Both the position numbers and the translations under genes were made by a program. A stretch of 64,000 nt of DNA from Deltaproteobacteria bacterium (GTDB lineage Bacteria; Myxococcota_C; UBA6777): the NCBI GenBank assembly GCA_006226375.1, contig SBHC01000012.1:1-64000 (forward strand), given 5' to 3'. Shown one piece after another: positions 7,259 through 16,030 of the stretch. The notes under the pieces are model-generated. The model saw only the letters and a list, made by a program, of their open reading frames with translations. It had not been told where the DNA came from and did not search any database. Within the stretch, counting starts at the first letter, position 1, and every line of letters starts with the position of its first letter.

Positions 7259-7995
7259 GGTCGCCTCAGCAAAAATCGGATCAAGTAGTTGCATTGCTTG
7301 CGCGGACCTGGCTCCCATCGAAGCTGCAAACTTGTTTGTGTGGGAAGGCTACGAGTTACGGCCTGCCATGACAGCGGTTGGGTCGAAAAACAGGCCCAGA
7401 TCTCCTCGAAGCCATCGGGCTTCCCTTCCACTTCCAGGCTTCCTGGGAGGAGTTGGTTGCCGCCTTGCTGAGTCTGTATGCTTGGACGTGTCGCTTCAGA
7501 CGGATAGAGAGGCGTGGCCTGGCTACGACGATCGCGATGCAAGAAGAAGACATAGCCTGGGTAATCCCAACGATAGGCCAGGCGAATTTTGTCTCCCAGA
7601 TAGAACATCTCTCCTGAGCGAGCGGGTCTCACTTTTCCCTTTCGCTGCAAAGCAACCATCAAGACAGGGGCGCCTTTGGCCAGCCAGCGTTGGGAGGTCT
7701 TGGAAGGGAAGGGGTTGGCGACGTAGAAAAACACAGCCAGGGCAGCCGTTGCGCCAGCGAGGGTTGTGAGCAGCCAGGCTCGTTGCATCCCGTGAAGCCA
7801 TTCTTGCCACCAGGGAAGGGTTGGGATGGCCACGTGAGAGGGGGAATGGAGCCCCTGGCGAACCTGCTCCACATCAAGGCGACACAGCTCACAGGTGGAG
7901 AGATGGCGCTGTGTCTCTTCCAACTCTTCGGGTGTTTCGAGGCCGAGAGCGTGTTTGTCCAGTCTGTATTCGGAGAGGCAGGGTGCTTTGCCCAT
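7255..7995 (-). CDS. Membrane anti-sigma factor with zinc motif
   Basis: 246-aa protein with the anti-sigma zinc signature H-x3-C-x2-C (H31, C35, C38) in a short cytosolic N-terminus, one membrane helix (about residues 75-93) and a 150-residue periplasmic domain whose GDKIRLAYRWDYPGYVFFL segment resembles DUF4384-type stress-sensing domains. Start ATG 7995 follows GGGAG at 7 bp. It follows the ECF sigma gene by 34 bp and overlaps the caspase gene by 4 bp, so all three are translated together. By family precedent it holds the sigma factor at the membrane until a periplasmic signal releases it. Confidence 0.85.
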   Translation of the reverse strand: MGKAPCLSEYRLDKHALGLETPEELEETQRHLSTCELCRLDVEQVRQGLHSPSHVAIPTLPWWQEWLHGMQRAWLLTTLAGATAALAVFFYVANPFPSKTSQRWLAKGAPVLMVALQRKGKVRPARSGEMFYLGDKIRLAYRWDYPGYVFFLHRDRRSQATPLYPSEATRPSIQTQQGGNQLLPGSLEVEGKPDGFEEIWACFSTQPLSWQAVTRSLPTQTSLQLRWEPGPRKQCNYLIRFLLRRP

Positions 7996-8029
7996 GGTTT
8001 TTCTCCCAAGGTTCCATTCTCAAGGTCAG

Positions 8030-8593
8030 TCAAGGTTTCGAAGGTTGTAAGGTGTTGGACTCCAACCACTGCTCCGCACGCTCCTGGAAGCGAGACAGCC
8101 AGGAGCGGACCTGATCCCGTGTCACCTCCATCACTTCGGCGATCTCGCGTTGCGTCATTCCGCTGACGTAGCGGTACAGAATCGCTTGCCTCTGCTGAAG
8201 CGGTACTTTGTCCAGAAGTTGATGCACGGTGAGAGCGATCTCCATCTCCTGTGGGCCGAGGGACGATTGGTAACGCTCCATTCCCTCCTGCACGGCTTCC
8301 TCCACGTTGCGATGCCAGCGTTTGTTCTTCTCCAGCATCTTGAGACAGTGGGTTGTTGTGATGCGATAGAGCCAGGGCAAGATCTGGTCGGGCTCGCCAC
8401 GGTAGCTGTCGTAGCTGCGGCAGATCGTCCAGAAGATGTCTTGCATGGCGTCGTCCACCATCACGTCGTCACGGAGGAGCTTTCGGCAGCGACGTCGCAA
8501 GATGACGTGGTAGTCGCGATACAACGTCTCCGCGCCGCGTCGTGCCCGGCCCGAGAGAAACCAGCTCATCCAAACCAACAATGTGGCGATCAT
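8030..8593 (-). CDS. ECF-type RNA polymerase sigma factor
   Basis: 187-aa sigma-70 family protein. Region 2 reads LYRDYHVILRRRCRKLLRDDVMVDDAMQDIF and the -10 recognition helix follows; region 4 is the C-terminal HTH with GMTQREIAEVMEVTRDQVRSWLSR. The start ATG 8593 is preferred because GGGAG precedes it; ATG 8611 would overlap the upstream stop and has no ribosome site, and ATG 8569 is also possible. The chosen start adds an unusual hydrophobic N-terminus (MIATLLVWMSWFLSG) before region 2, which could be a membrane-associating segment or an artefact of the start choice. Cognate anti-sigma gene follows. Confidence 0.85.
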   Translation of the reverse strand: MIATLLVWMSWFLSGRARRGAETLYRDYHVILRRRCRKLLRDDVMVDDAMQDIFWTICRSYDSYRGEPDQILPWLYRITTTHCLKMLEKNKRWHRNVEEAVQEGMERYQSSLGPQEMEIALTVHQLLDKVPLQQRQAILYRYVSGMTQREIAEVMEVTRDQVRSWLSRFQERAEQWLESNTLQPSKP

Positions 8594-8612
8594 AACGCCA
8601 GCTCCCGCCATA

Positions 8613-9659
8613 TCATGGACTGCAAAACCCTCCCTCATAGCTTTGGTCGCTGGGCACACAGGAGCTACCCGAAGCGCATGCTGTGGTTGATTCTTGCGGG
8701 TCACATACTTTTTTGCAGGAGCCCCCAACGCAGGCGAGGCCTTTGCCCGCGTCGCAAAATTGGGCTTCTTCCGTGAGCGAACAGGGCTCGTTGAATTGCT
8801 TGGGTCCTCGTTGGGGAGGGAGGTTGGGTTGGCAATGGTTCAACTTGGCCAAACAGTGTGTACCTTTGGGGCACTCCGGTTGGCTGGATGGCCAAGTACA
8901 ATTCTTCTTGCAAACGGTTTTTCCGTCAGGGCTGCTCCAACATTTATGCCCCGCCAAGCTGCTGCAGTCGGGGTTGTTGGCCTCTCCTTTGTTGATGTCA
9001 CAGACTTGGTAACACATGTTGTAATGACAGGTTAGACCGGGAGCGCAGGTGTTCTTGTCGTCGCACCATTGGTAGAGGGTTCGTTGCTCTCCACACCCTG
9101 TCTCGTCCACCTTGCCGTCACAGTTGTTGTCCTTGCCGTCGCACACTTCTTCTTGTGGAAGGACTTGTCCCTGGCAGGCTGTCCATGCTCCGTTTTGGCA
9201 CGTTTGCTGGCCGGCGCGGCAGAGTCCTTGGTCCTGTTGGCCGGGTGTTCCGCCAAAGCAGGACTGCGTCAAGTCTTCGTCGATCTTACCGTTGCAGTTG
9301 TTGTCTTTCCCATCGCAACGTTCTTCCGAAGGTTGGCAACGTGCGATGCACGTCCCGTTTTGACAGGTCTGCTGTGCGGTGCAGTCTTGGTCACCTTGGC
9401 AGAATGCACCTTGCGCTTCACAGCGACCGTTCTTGCATTGTTGACTCGCAGAGCAATCGTTGGAAGTGAGACACTCCGGCGTCGGCCCCAAGCATTGGTA
9501 GGATTGGCAGGTGTGACCGGGGGGACAGTCGCTGTCTTCCAGGCAATTCAACGCTGTCGGTCCACAGCGAAACCCTGCACAGAGGACAAACAAGCCTATC
9601 CAGAGCGCAAGGTAGCGAGCGATACGTCCTGTTCTGGAGTCGAAAGATCGGGCAAGCAC
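8613..9659 (-). CDS. Cys-rich secreted protein with MopE-type metal-binding motifs
   Basis: 348-aa exported protein. The GTG at 9659 is preferred: AGGAAGGA lies 7 bp upstream, whereas the upstream TTG (9689) has none. A hydrophobic signal (ALWIGLFVLCAGF) is followed by Dickkopf-like C-x4-DC repeats (residues about 40-105) and two CDGKDNNCxGKxDE motifs (around 113-126 and 170-183). These are the putative metal-binding MopE repeats found in many Myxococcota surface proteins. The C-terminal half holds three more disulfide-rich modules. The gene ends 20 bp before the sigma factor and may share its transcript, making it a possible member of the stress regulon. Confidence 0.8.
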   Translation of the reverse strand: MLARSFDSRTGRIARYLALWIGLFVLCAGFRCGPTALNCLEDSDCPPGHTCQSYQCLGPTPECLTSNDCSASQQCKNGRCEAQGAFCQGDQDCTAQQTCQNGTCIARCQPSEERCDGKDNNCNGKIDEDLTQSCFGGTPGQQDQGLCRAGQQTCQNGAWTACQGQVLPQEEVCDGKDNNCDGKVDETGCGEQRTLYQWCDDKNTCAPGLTCHYNMCYQVCDINKGEANNPDCSSLAGHKCWSSPDGKTVCKKNCTWPSSQPECPKGTHCLAKLNHCQPNLPPQRGPKQFNEPCSLTEEAQFCDAGKGLACVGGSCKKVCDPQESTTACASGSSCVPSDQSYEGGFCSP

Positions 9660-9778
9660 GAGCGAGTCCTTCCTTTGAAAGTCAGGCAAAAGTGCCTTTC
9701 ACTTCCTTAGATCTCTAGACTATCAAGTTTGGGGGACTTTTTTTCAAAAAACTGAAAAAGGAGAGAGTTTGAGTGAGG

Positions 9779-10957
9779 TTACTCAATCACAATGACGCGC
9801 TTGGGAGGGAGTCGTCGGGGGGGTTGTTGATCGGCTTGTTGTTGGGCGCGGTTTTTTCGTCGCCGTCTACGTTTCCGACGTCGTCTTCGCTTCTTACGGG
9901 ATCGGCGCTTCCTTCGGCGTCTTGACCGTCGTCGGCGTCTGCGGCGTCGTTTGCGCACCGTTTGTGTGGGTTGGCTCCATTGACCAGACAGCGTGACATA
10001 GGGCTTGAGGCGCGAGAGAGTCGCTCGTCCCATGCCAGACACCTGGAGGAGCTGACGCAAATTGCGGAAAGGCCCTTGTTGCTTTCTGTAGTTAATGATG
10101 GCCTCTCCCAGACCTCCAGAGAGCAGCTTGAGGGCTTCCATCTCTCGAAGACTGGCGCGGTTGAGGTTCACTTTGAACGTGACATGAGGGAGGAGCCAGC
10201 CAAGGGTCTTCTTGCCAATCCCAGAAACCTTCCGAAGCGACTGAGGGTTTTGGAAGGGACCATGAGCCAAACGGTGGGCGATGATCGCCATCGCTCGTTT
10301 CTTTCCAATGCACGGCAACAAACGAAGCTGCTGACGGGACGCCACGTTCACATTTACAGACAGTCGCGTGTTGCCGTTTTTGTTCTGCCATCGCTCGTAA
10401 CAGTTCTTGCCGCGGCGCTTCCCTTTGCGTCGCCTCCTGCGAGACCGGCGTTTGCGCTTCTTGCTTCTTCTACGAGACCGGCGTCTTCGTTTCCTCCGGC
10501 GGGTGCGGGCAGGACCTGTTGGCGGAGCTGCTGTGCTGCTTCCTTGCCCGAGTTGGATGTAAGGGCGAAGCTTGGCCAGGGTTCCTTTGCCAATGCCTTT
10601 GACCACCAACAGCTGCTTGATGTTCTGGAAGCGACCTCCCAGGCTTCTACGCAGCTCCATGATCCGACGGGCTTTGGTTCGTCCAATGCGAGGAAGACGG
10701 ATCAGGTCTTCCAAAGTCGCTGTATTAATGTTGATAGGGGATTCAGGGAGGCTGCGGCGACGACGTCGGCGACGCCGACGCTTCTTTTTTCGTCCAGCTA
10801 CCCAGGTTCGAGATGTATACGAGTGGAGCGATGTCTGCGCTGGTCGGGGAGTGGAGGAGGTGGGAATCTCTGCCAACGCTGCGAGTGGAACGAGGAAGAG
10901 TCCGGCGAGGGGCAGAGCTATCGTTCGCTGGAGCGTGGCGAGGGTGGAGTGTGTCAT
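9779..10957 (-). CDS. Secreted ComEA-like protein: three HhH domains with poly-Arg linkers
   Basis: 392-aa protein starting at ATG 10957 (AAGGA 10 bp upstream). A signal peptide (about 1-30) is followed by three ComEA-type helix-hairpin-helix units at roughly 75-136, 200-262 and 262-324, each with the NINTA/NVNVA/NLNRA entry and a GIGK- or GMGR-type hairpin. Between and after them lie extremely basic tracts: 57-69, 151-184 and 335-370, almost all Arg/Lys. ComEA binds double-stranded DNA at the cell surface during transformation and normally has one HhH domain and no such tracts. The partner gene 51 bp upstream encodes the ComEC-type hydrolase, so a joint role in external DNA handling is likely. 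Confidence 0.8.
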   Translation of the reverse strand: MTHSTLATLQRTIALPLAGLFLVPLAALAEIPTSSTPRPAQTSLHSYTSRTWVAGRKKKRRRRRRRRRSLPESPININTATLEDLIRLPRIGRTKARRIMELRRSLGGRFQNIKQLLVVKGIGKGTLAKLRPYIQLGQGSSTAAPPTGPARTRRRKRRRRSRRRSKKRKRRSRRRRRKGKRRGKNCYERWQNKNGNTRLSVNVNVASRQQLRLLPCIGKKRAMAIIAHRLAHGPFQNPQSLRKVSGIGKKTLGWLLPHVTFKVNLNRASLREMEALKLLSGGLGEAIINYRKQQGPFRNLRQLLQVSGMGRATLSRLKPYVTLSGQWSQPTQTVRKRRRRRRRRSRRRRKRRSRKKRRRRRKRRRRRKNRAQQQADQQPPRRLPPKRVIVIE

Positions 10958-11008
10958 CAAACTCTATCCTTCCGAAACGGTCGGGGTTTTCATTTCAGGA
11001 TCCCTTGG

Positions 11009-12235
11009 TTAGGGCAAGCAATCGGAAGCGGGGCGACGTCCCGAGCGAATCGCGCGGCGTCGGGTTCGGTAATAGACCCGCTTCTTCTTTGGGATGTTCT
11101 TGGCCTGCCTGCAGGAGCGACGGTGAAAGTGCTTGGACTTTCGCGCGGCCACATAGCCTCGTCGAGAGGGGTAGGGCGTGGGCGGAATGACTTGCTTTCC
11201 TCGTGGGCGGTGCTTGAACCAGCGGGGGCGCTCTGGCTGCTGTCCCAGGGGCGGCCCATGGTCATGGTAGAGCGAGCCCCCGTGCGCTGCAGCTGCCTGC
11301 CGTGCCGAAGCTTTGGACAGCGCCTCTCCGAAGGTGCGGGGCAAATCCGACAAGTCGAGGGAGTGATCGGCCTGGTCTTTGGAGCGACCTCGTGTGGAGA
11401 TCCACAAACGAGTACCGTTGCTGCGCGCCACGACGTGTCCGTGACGAGCGGTCACATAGGTCTTAACGCCAGCACGCCGCAGACGAGAGAGCGCATCTCT
11501 GTGGGGGTGGCCGTAGCGGTTGTTCTTTCCACACGAGACCACCGCAATTTTGGGTCGTACGTAGCCCAAGAACTTTTTGGAGGACGAGTGATGACTCCCG
11601 TGGTGAGCCACCTTGAGAAGGTGACTGGGGAGCCATTGAGGTTGACGCATCAGCCTGTACTCTGTGGGCATCTCTGCATCACCGGTCAAGAGGACCCGAA
11701 GCTTCTTGTACTCCAGCCGCATGACAATGGAGTTGGAGTTCGCGTCGGAGCGCGTCCGCTTCAAAAACGGTCGGCTGGGAGCGGTCACTCGAAGCTTCAC
11801 ACCTCCACCAAGGTCGAGGACCTGGTTGATTCGCGCCGTGAACGACTTGATATTGCGACGCCGGATAAATCGCAGCATCTTCTGGTACATGGGCGAGGGA
11901 TAGGGAAACGCCGGGTCAACGTAGACGCCCACTTGAAAGTTGCGGAATACGCCGCGCCACCCACCGTAGTGATCCAGGTGAGGGTGGGACACCAGGAACA
12001 TATTAACTTTCTTAATGTTGAGCTTTCGCAGGTAGCGTTTGATGATGCGTGCTGCTGAGGGAGGGCCCGCATCGACCAGGGCTGTTTTGCCAGAGGGCGA
12101 GCGAATCAAAATCGAGTCTCCCTGTCCGATGGAGAGGAAGTGTATCTCCAACATGCCATTGGCCTGTGCGGAGCCTGCGAAGGAGATGCTGAACAGAGCA
12201 AACAAGGCCAGCCCAAACGCAACGCCCGGAAGCAT
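11009..12235 (-). CDS. Secreted ComEC/Rec2-type metallo-beta-lactamase with Ada-like zinc tail
   Basis: 408-aa protein. Start ATG 12235 (MLPGVAFG) gives a clean signal peptide with cleavage near AQA-NG, though its ribosome site is weak. The core is the ComEC C-terminal MBL hydrolase: FLSIGQGDSILI, HPHLDH (84-89), then LLTGDAE and AHHGSHHSS as further metal ligands. The membrane channel part of ComEC is absent. The last 50 residues (YVAARKSKHFHRRSCRQAK to ASDC) match the small Ada-like metal-binding module with two Cys and one FH. MBL domains of ComEC are believed to degrade the non-entering strand; this one would act outside the cytoplasm. It is transcribed with the ComEA-like gene. Confidence 0.85.
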   Translation of the reverse strand: MLPGVAFGLALFALFSISFAGSAQANGMLEIHFLSIGQGDSILIRSPSGKTALVDAGPPSAARIIKRYLRKLNIKKVNMFLVSHPHLDHYGGWRGVFRNFQVGVYVDPAFPYPSPMYQKMLRFIRRRNIKSFTARINQVLDLGGGVKLRVTAPSRPFLKRTRSDANSNSIVMRLEYKKLRVLLTGDAEMPTEYRLMRQPQWLPSHLLKVAHHGSHHSSSKKFLGYVRPKIAVVSCGKNNRYGHPHRDALSRLRRAGVKTYVTARHGHVVARSNGTRLWISTRGRSKDQADHSLDLSDLPRTFGEALSKASARQAAAAHGGSLYHDHGPPLGQQPERPRWFKHRPRGKQVIPPTPYPSRRGYVAARKSKHFHRRSCRQAKNIPKKKRVYYRTRRRAIRSGRRPASDCLP

Positions 12236-12452
12236 GGACTCTTTGGAGGAGGAGCCAAGTTTTTTTCGAGTCTTCCCAAACCTTTGGTATACTTGGGAAA
12301 GAATGGGACACTTTTTTGCTTCTTGACAGCAGTTCTTAGGGTCGTACAATGTTGCGCTCCTTGCGGACCTGGTGTTGGGCATGGATTGGCTTCGGCTGCA
12401 TCCCTCACACTCCGCTTTGGTATTGCTTTTCAAAAGGAAACAGACGTTGTCG

Positions 12453-13640
12453 ATGACAAACCACAAGCATCCTCAGCGACGAGCTATCTTGCTCGTCTTA
12501 GACAGTGTAGGGGTCGGTGCTATGCCCGACGCCTCTGACTACAACGATCCACCAAACTGCCATACACTAGGCAACGTTGCGCAAGTGTGTCAAGGGTTGG
12601 AACTTCCGAATCTGGCTTCTCTTGGGCTGGGTCACATTGCATCCGTGGAAGGGGTCGAAGCTGTCCGTGAACCGGTCGGTGCGTTCGGACGAATGGCTGA
12701 GCAAGCTCCTGGAAAAGACACGACAACAGGACACTGGGAGATGGCGGGGTCCGTCCTGGACGAACCTCTTGCTCTCTTCCCCCAAGGGTTTCCCAATGAG
12801 ATCCTGAAGCCCTTCATCGAAAAGACCGGTCGAGGTGTGCTGGGGAACAAATCGGCATCGGGCACTGTGATCATTGAGGAGCTTGGCGCTGAACAACAAG
12901 AAACGGGAAAGTGGATTGTTTACACCTCGGCTGACAGCGTGTTCCAAATCGCAGCCCACGAAGAGGTGATTCCTCTGGAGGAACTGTACCAAGCCTGCAA
13001 GATTGCCCGTGAACTCCTGGATCCTCACCGTGTGGGTCGTGTGATTGCCCGGCCTTACCTCGGTACTCCCGGCAACTACGCACGTACAGCCAACCGAAAA
13101 GACTACGCGATGCTTCCTCCAACAGAGACTGTGTTGCAGCGTCTCGACCAGGCAGGGGTTCCTGTCACTGGCGTTGGAAAAATTGGGAACATCTTTAGCG
13201 AGAAGGGAATCTCGCGTTCTCTACCAACCAAGAACAACCAGGCTGGAATGGAAGTAACCTTTCAGCTGATGGATGAACAGAAGGATGGCTTGCTGTTCAT
13301 TAACTTGGTGGACTTTGATTCCAAGTTTGGTCATCGCAACGACCCGAAAGGGTACGGCAACGCGCTGGAAGAGTTTGACCAGCATCTGGGTGCCTTGTTG
13401 CCTATGTTAAACGATGACGATTTGCTCATTATCACAGCCGATCATGGCTGTGACCCGACCGTTCCTGGCACGGACCATTCCCGCGAGTATGTACCTTTGC
13501 TGGTTAAGCACGGCTCGCTTCTCCCCGGAACGTCTTTGGGAACGCGCTCTACCTTTGCTGACATTGCTCAGTCGCTGGCGGCGTTTTGGGGAGTCTCTCC
13601 CTTGCCAGTTGGGGAGAGCTTTTTGCCCACGAACACCTGA
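12453..13640 (+). CDS. deoB: Phosphopentomutase
   Basis: 395-aa enzyme of the alkaline-phosphatase superfamily that interconverts (deoxy)ribose 1-phosphate and 5-phosphate. Metal- and phosphate-site motifs are present: LDSVGVGAMPDASDYND (16-32), KDTTTGHWE with the phosphorylated Thr (88-96), DFDSKFGHRND and ITADHGCDPT near the C-terminus. Length is normal for DeoB. Start ATG 12453 is assumed; a TTG at 12447 is better spaced from AAAAGGAAA. First gene of a nucleoside salvage cluster with the two phosphorylases downstream, which supply its pentose 1-phosphate substrates. Confidence 0.95.
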   Translation: MTNHKHPQRRAILLVLDSVGVGAMPDASDYNDPPNCHTLGNVAQVCQGLELPNLASLGLGHIASVEGVEAVREPVGAFGRMAEQAPGKDTTTGHWEMAGSVLDEPLALFPQGFPNEILKPFIEKTGRGVLGNKSASGTVIIEELGAEQQETGKWIVYTSADSVFQIAAHEEVIPLEELYQACKIARELLDPHRVGRVIARPYLGTPGNYARTANRKDYAMLPPTETVLQRLDQAGVPVTGVGKIGNIFSEKGISRSLPTKNNQAGMEVTFQLMDEQKDGLLFINLVDFDSKFGHRNDPKGYGNALEEFDQHLGALLPMLNDDDLLIITADHGCDPTVPGTDHSREYVPLLVKHGSLLPGTSLGTRSTFADIAQSLAAFWGVSPLPVGESFLPTNT

Positions 13641-13649
13641 CATTCAGGT
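13635..13649 (+). promoter_or_regulatory. Small inverted repeat at the deoB stop codon
   Basis: ACCTGA-CAT-TCAGGT is a perfect 6-bp-arm inverted repeat that includes the deoB stop codon; a GGTCAGGTC direct duplication follows. It could be a short RNA hairpin or an operator; no T-run follows. Confidence 0.3.
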
Positions 13650-13706
13650 CAGGTCAAAGGGACGACACTACTGGAGTATCGTCTCTTCGATAGATAGGAT
13701 TGCATA

Positions 13707-15023
13707 ATGCAAGTGTATGACCTCATCCGCAAAAAACGCAACGGCGGAACCCTCTCTGAAGAAGAAATTAAGTTTTTCATCCAAGGCTATGCGGACGAAG
13801 ATATCCCCGATTACCAGGCGGCTGCGATGGCCATGGCGATCTTCTTCCAAGGCCTCGCTGATGAAGAGCTGATGACCTGGACGCAAGCGATGATCCACTC
13901 TGGCGAAGTGATGGATCTCAGCGACATTGAAGGGTACAAAGTCGACAAACATTCCACTGGCGGTGTGGGTGACAAGCCCTCCTTGATTCTTGCTCCCATC
14001 GTGGCAGCAGCCGGCCTTTGGGTACCGATGATCAGCGGACGTGGACTGGGGCACACCGGTGGGACTCTCGACAAGTTGGAGTCGATCCCTGGGTTTCAAG
14101 TCCAACTCTCGTCGGAGAAGTTCCGGGACGTGCTGCGAAGCTGCGGTATGGTTCTCGGTGGCCAAACAGAGAACCTCGTCCCTGCGGACCGCAAGCTGTA
14201 TGCGCTCCGTGACGTGACCGCGACGGTTGACTCGATTCCTCTTATCTCCTCCAGCATCATGAGCAAGAAGCTCGCGGAAGGCATCGACGGTCTTGTCCTG
14301 GACGTTAAGTTTGGGCGCGGAGCCTTCATGACCGAAGTGGACAAAGCTCGCGAGCTTGCCAAGACGCTTGTGTCGATTGGCTCACGAATGGGCAAGCAAG
14401 TGGTTGCTCTGCTTACCGATATGAACCAGCCTCTCGGCTCCCACATTGGAAACAGCCTGGAAGTTATTGAGTCGTGCGAGATTCTTCAGGGCCGACTGAA
14501 CAACGATGTGGCGGAGCTTTCGTTCCGTTTGGCCGCTGAGATGCTCGTGCTGGGTGGCGTTTCATCTTCTCTGGACGATGCGCTTGTTAAGGTGGATGAG
14601 TTAATCCAGTCGGGCGCTGCCTTTCGTAAGTTTCAGGAAGTTGTTGTGGCGCAGGGTGGTGACCCCCGCGCGCTCGAAGATTACGAACGTTTTCCCCAAG
14701 CCAAAGGGGTTGCGGTTCTGCCTGCAACCCAAGATGGCTTCATCTCCGGTATTTCCTGCGAACGCGTGGGGCGCTTGGCTGTTCAGCTTGGTGCCGGCCG
14801 CGAAAAAGTGGGCGAGCCCGTGGATCCTGCAGTCGGCTTTATCCTCCACAAGAAGATGGGTGATGAAGTCAAAGCCGGTGACCACCTGGTCACAGTGTAT
14901 TACAACGACGAAGACAAAGCCGATCAAATCCGTCAGCCCTTGCTGGCATGCTTTGAATTCGCCCAAACTCCCGTCTCTCCCCCTACCATTGTATTGGAAA
15001 GCATTCAGGGTGACGGGACCTGA
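13707..15023 (+). CDS. pdp: Pyrimidine-nucleoside phosphorylase
   Basis: 438-aa member of the thymidine/pyrimidine-nucleoside phosphorylase family, which cleaves uridine or thymidine with phosphate. Family motifs include MQVYDLIRKKRNG at the start, KHSTGGVGDKPSL (phosphate-binding loop), SGRGLGHTGGTLDKLESI and SSSIMSKKLAEG. The length of about 435 fits pyrimidine-nucleoside phosphorylase as well as DeoA, so the substrate range (uridine and thymidine versus thymidine only) cannot be settled. Lies 66 bp after deoB on the same strand. Confidence 0.93.
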   Translation: MQVYDLIRKKRNGGTLSEEEIKFFIQGYADEDIPDYQAAAMAMAIFFQGLADEELMTWTQAMIHSGEVMDLSDIEGYKVDKHSTGGVGDKPSLILAPIVAAAGLWVPMISGRGLGHTGGTLDKLESIPGFQVQLSSEKFRDVLRSCGMVLGGQTENLVPADRKLYALRDVTATVDSIPLISSSIMSKKLAEGIDGLVLDVKFGRGAFMTEVDKARELAKTLVSIGSRMGKQVVALLTDMNQPLGSHIGNSLEVIESCEILQGRLNNDVAELSFRLAAEMLVLGGVSSSLDDALVKVDELIQSGAAFRKFQEVVVAQGGDPRALEDYERFPQAKGVAVLPATQDGFISGISCERVGRLAVQLGAGREKVGEPVDPAVGFILHKKMGDEVKAGDHLVTVYYNDEDKADQIRQPLLACFEFAQTPVSPPTIVLESIQGDGT

Positions 15024-15046
15024 AGGATGAAGAGCTCAAGTCAGTA

Positions 15047-15083
15047 ACGACAGGACCTTCTTCTTTCGATTCTTTCCTGTCGT
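15047..15083. promoter_or_regulatory. Inverted repeat between pdp and the PNP gene
   Basis: ACGACAGGA (15047-15055) and TCCTGTCGT (15075-15083) form a perfect 9-bp inverted repeat with a 19-bp spacer. It lies about 80 bp upstream of the phosphorylase start and could be an operator or a loose hairpin. Confidence 0.35.
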
Positions 15084-15159
15084 GGACCTCGGTCACTTTT
15101 GGGTTGGGCTCCAATCCTCGATCTCACGTCACTTCGGCGTGATAGAGAAGAGGTGAAGA

Positions 15160-15972
15160 TTGCTCGAAACCATCCAAGAAGCGGTCGCGTCGATTCGATC
15201 GCAAACAGACTTTGTTCCGCGTGTCGCTGGTATTCTCGGCAGCGGCCTTGGCTTCCTTGCAGACGAAATTGACGTCGAAGTCGCCATCCCTTACGAAGAA
15301 ATCAAACATTTCCCCCTGCCGTCTGTCTCCGGACACCACGGCAAGCTCGTGATGGGGCATGTTGGTTCTCTGCCTGTGGCTATTTTGTCAGGTCGAGTGC
15401 ACTACTACGAAGGTTTGACGCCGCATGAGGTCGTCCTGCCCATTCGAGTGCTGCGCAGTTTGGGAGCTGACACTGCGATTATCACCAACGCATCCGGTGG
15501 TCTTCGCGCGGATTTTGACCCCGGTGACCTGATGCTGATCACCGACCACATCAATCTGATGGGCTACAATCCCCTGATTGGGCCGAACGTTGAAGAGTGG
15601 GGTCCTCGTTTCCCTGACATGACAGAGGCTTACTCCAAGAAACTGCGAAACTTAGCGCTCGCAGTCGCAAAGGAGCAAGGCTGTGAACTGCATCAAGGTG
15701 TCTATCTTGGCACCTCAGGACCGAGCTACGAAACCCCTGCTGAGATCCGGATGTTTGCTGCCATGGGCGGCGATGCCGTTGGGATGTCAACGGTTCCTGA
15801 GGTGATTGCAGCCAGACACATGGGAATGGAGGTTCTTGCCATCTCGTGTGTTGCCAATCCAGCCGCAGGCATCGCCGAAGGTGAACTCAGTCATGAAGAG
15901 GTCACTGCGGCGGTTGTTTCAAAGAAAGAGATCTTTGGGGCATTGGTCCGCGAGATCCTTCATCGACTCTAG
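15160..15972 (+). CDS. punA: Purine-nucleoside phosphorylase (trimeric type)
   Basis: 270-aa PNP of the low-molecular-mass trimeric class acting on inosine and guanosine. Recognised by GILGSGLGFLAD (phosphate loop), SGHHGKLVMG, GRVHYYEG, TNASGGLRADF and the MSTVPEVIAARHMG block with its purine-site residues. The start is TTG 15160, set by a strong AGAGGTGAAGA site and by the match of LETIQEAVASI to family N-termini. It completes the deoB/pdp salvage set, giving complete phosphorolysis of purine and pyrimidine nucleosides feeding DeoB. Confidence 0.93.
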   Translation: MLETIQEAVASIRSQTDFVPRVAGILGSGLGFLADEIDVEVAIPYEEIKHFPLPSVSGHHGKLVMGHVGSLPVAILSGRVHYYEGLTPHEVVLPIRVLRSLGADTAIITNASGGLRADFDPGDLMLITDHINLMGYNPLIGPNVEEWGPRFPDMTEAYSKKLRNLALAVAKEQGCELHQGVYLGTSGPSYETPAEIRMFAAMGGDAVGMSTVPEVIAARHMGMEVLAISCVANPAAGIAEGELSHEEVTAAVVSKKEIFGALVREILHRL

Positions 15973-16030
15973 CCATTCTTTCTTCGAACGACCTTCCCAC
16001 CGCTTTGCCTTCCTCCTACCTGTTTCCTTC

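Noticed and set aside
9962-12058. 698-codon plus-strand frame
   Set aside because: Antisense to the ComEA-like and ComEC-like genes; produced by Arg-rich codon bias, no recognisable domain.
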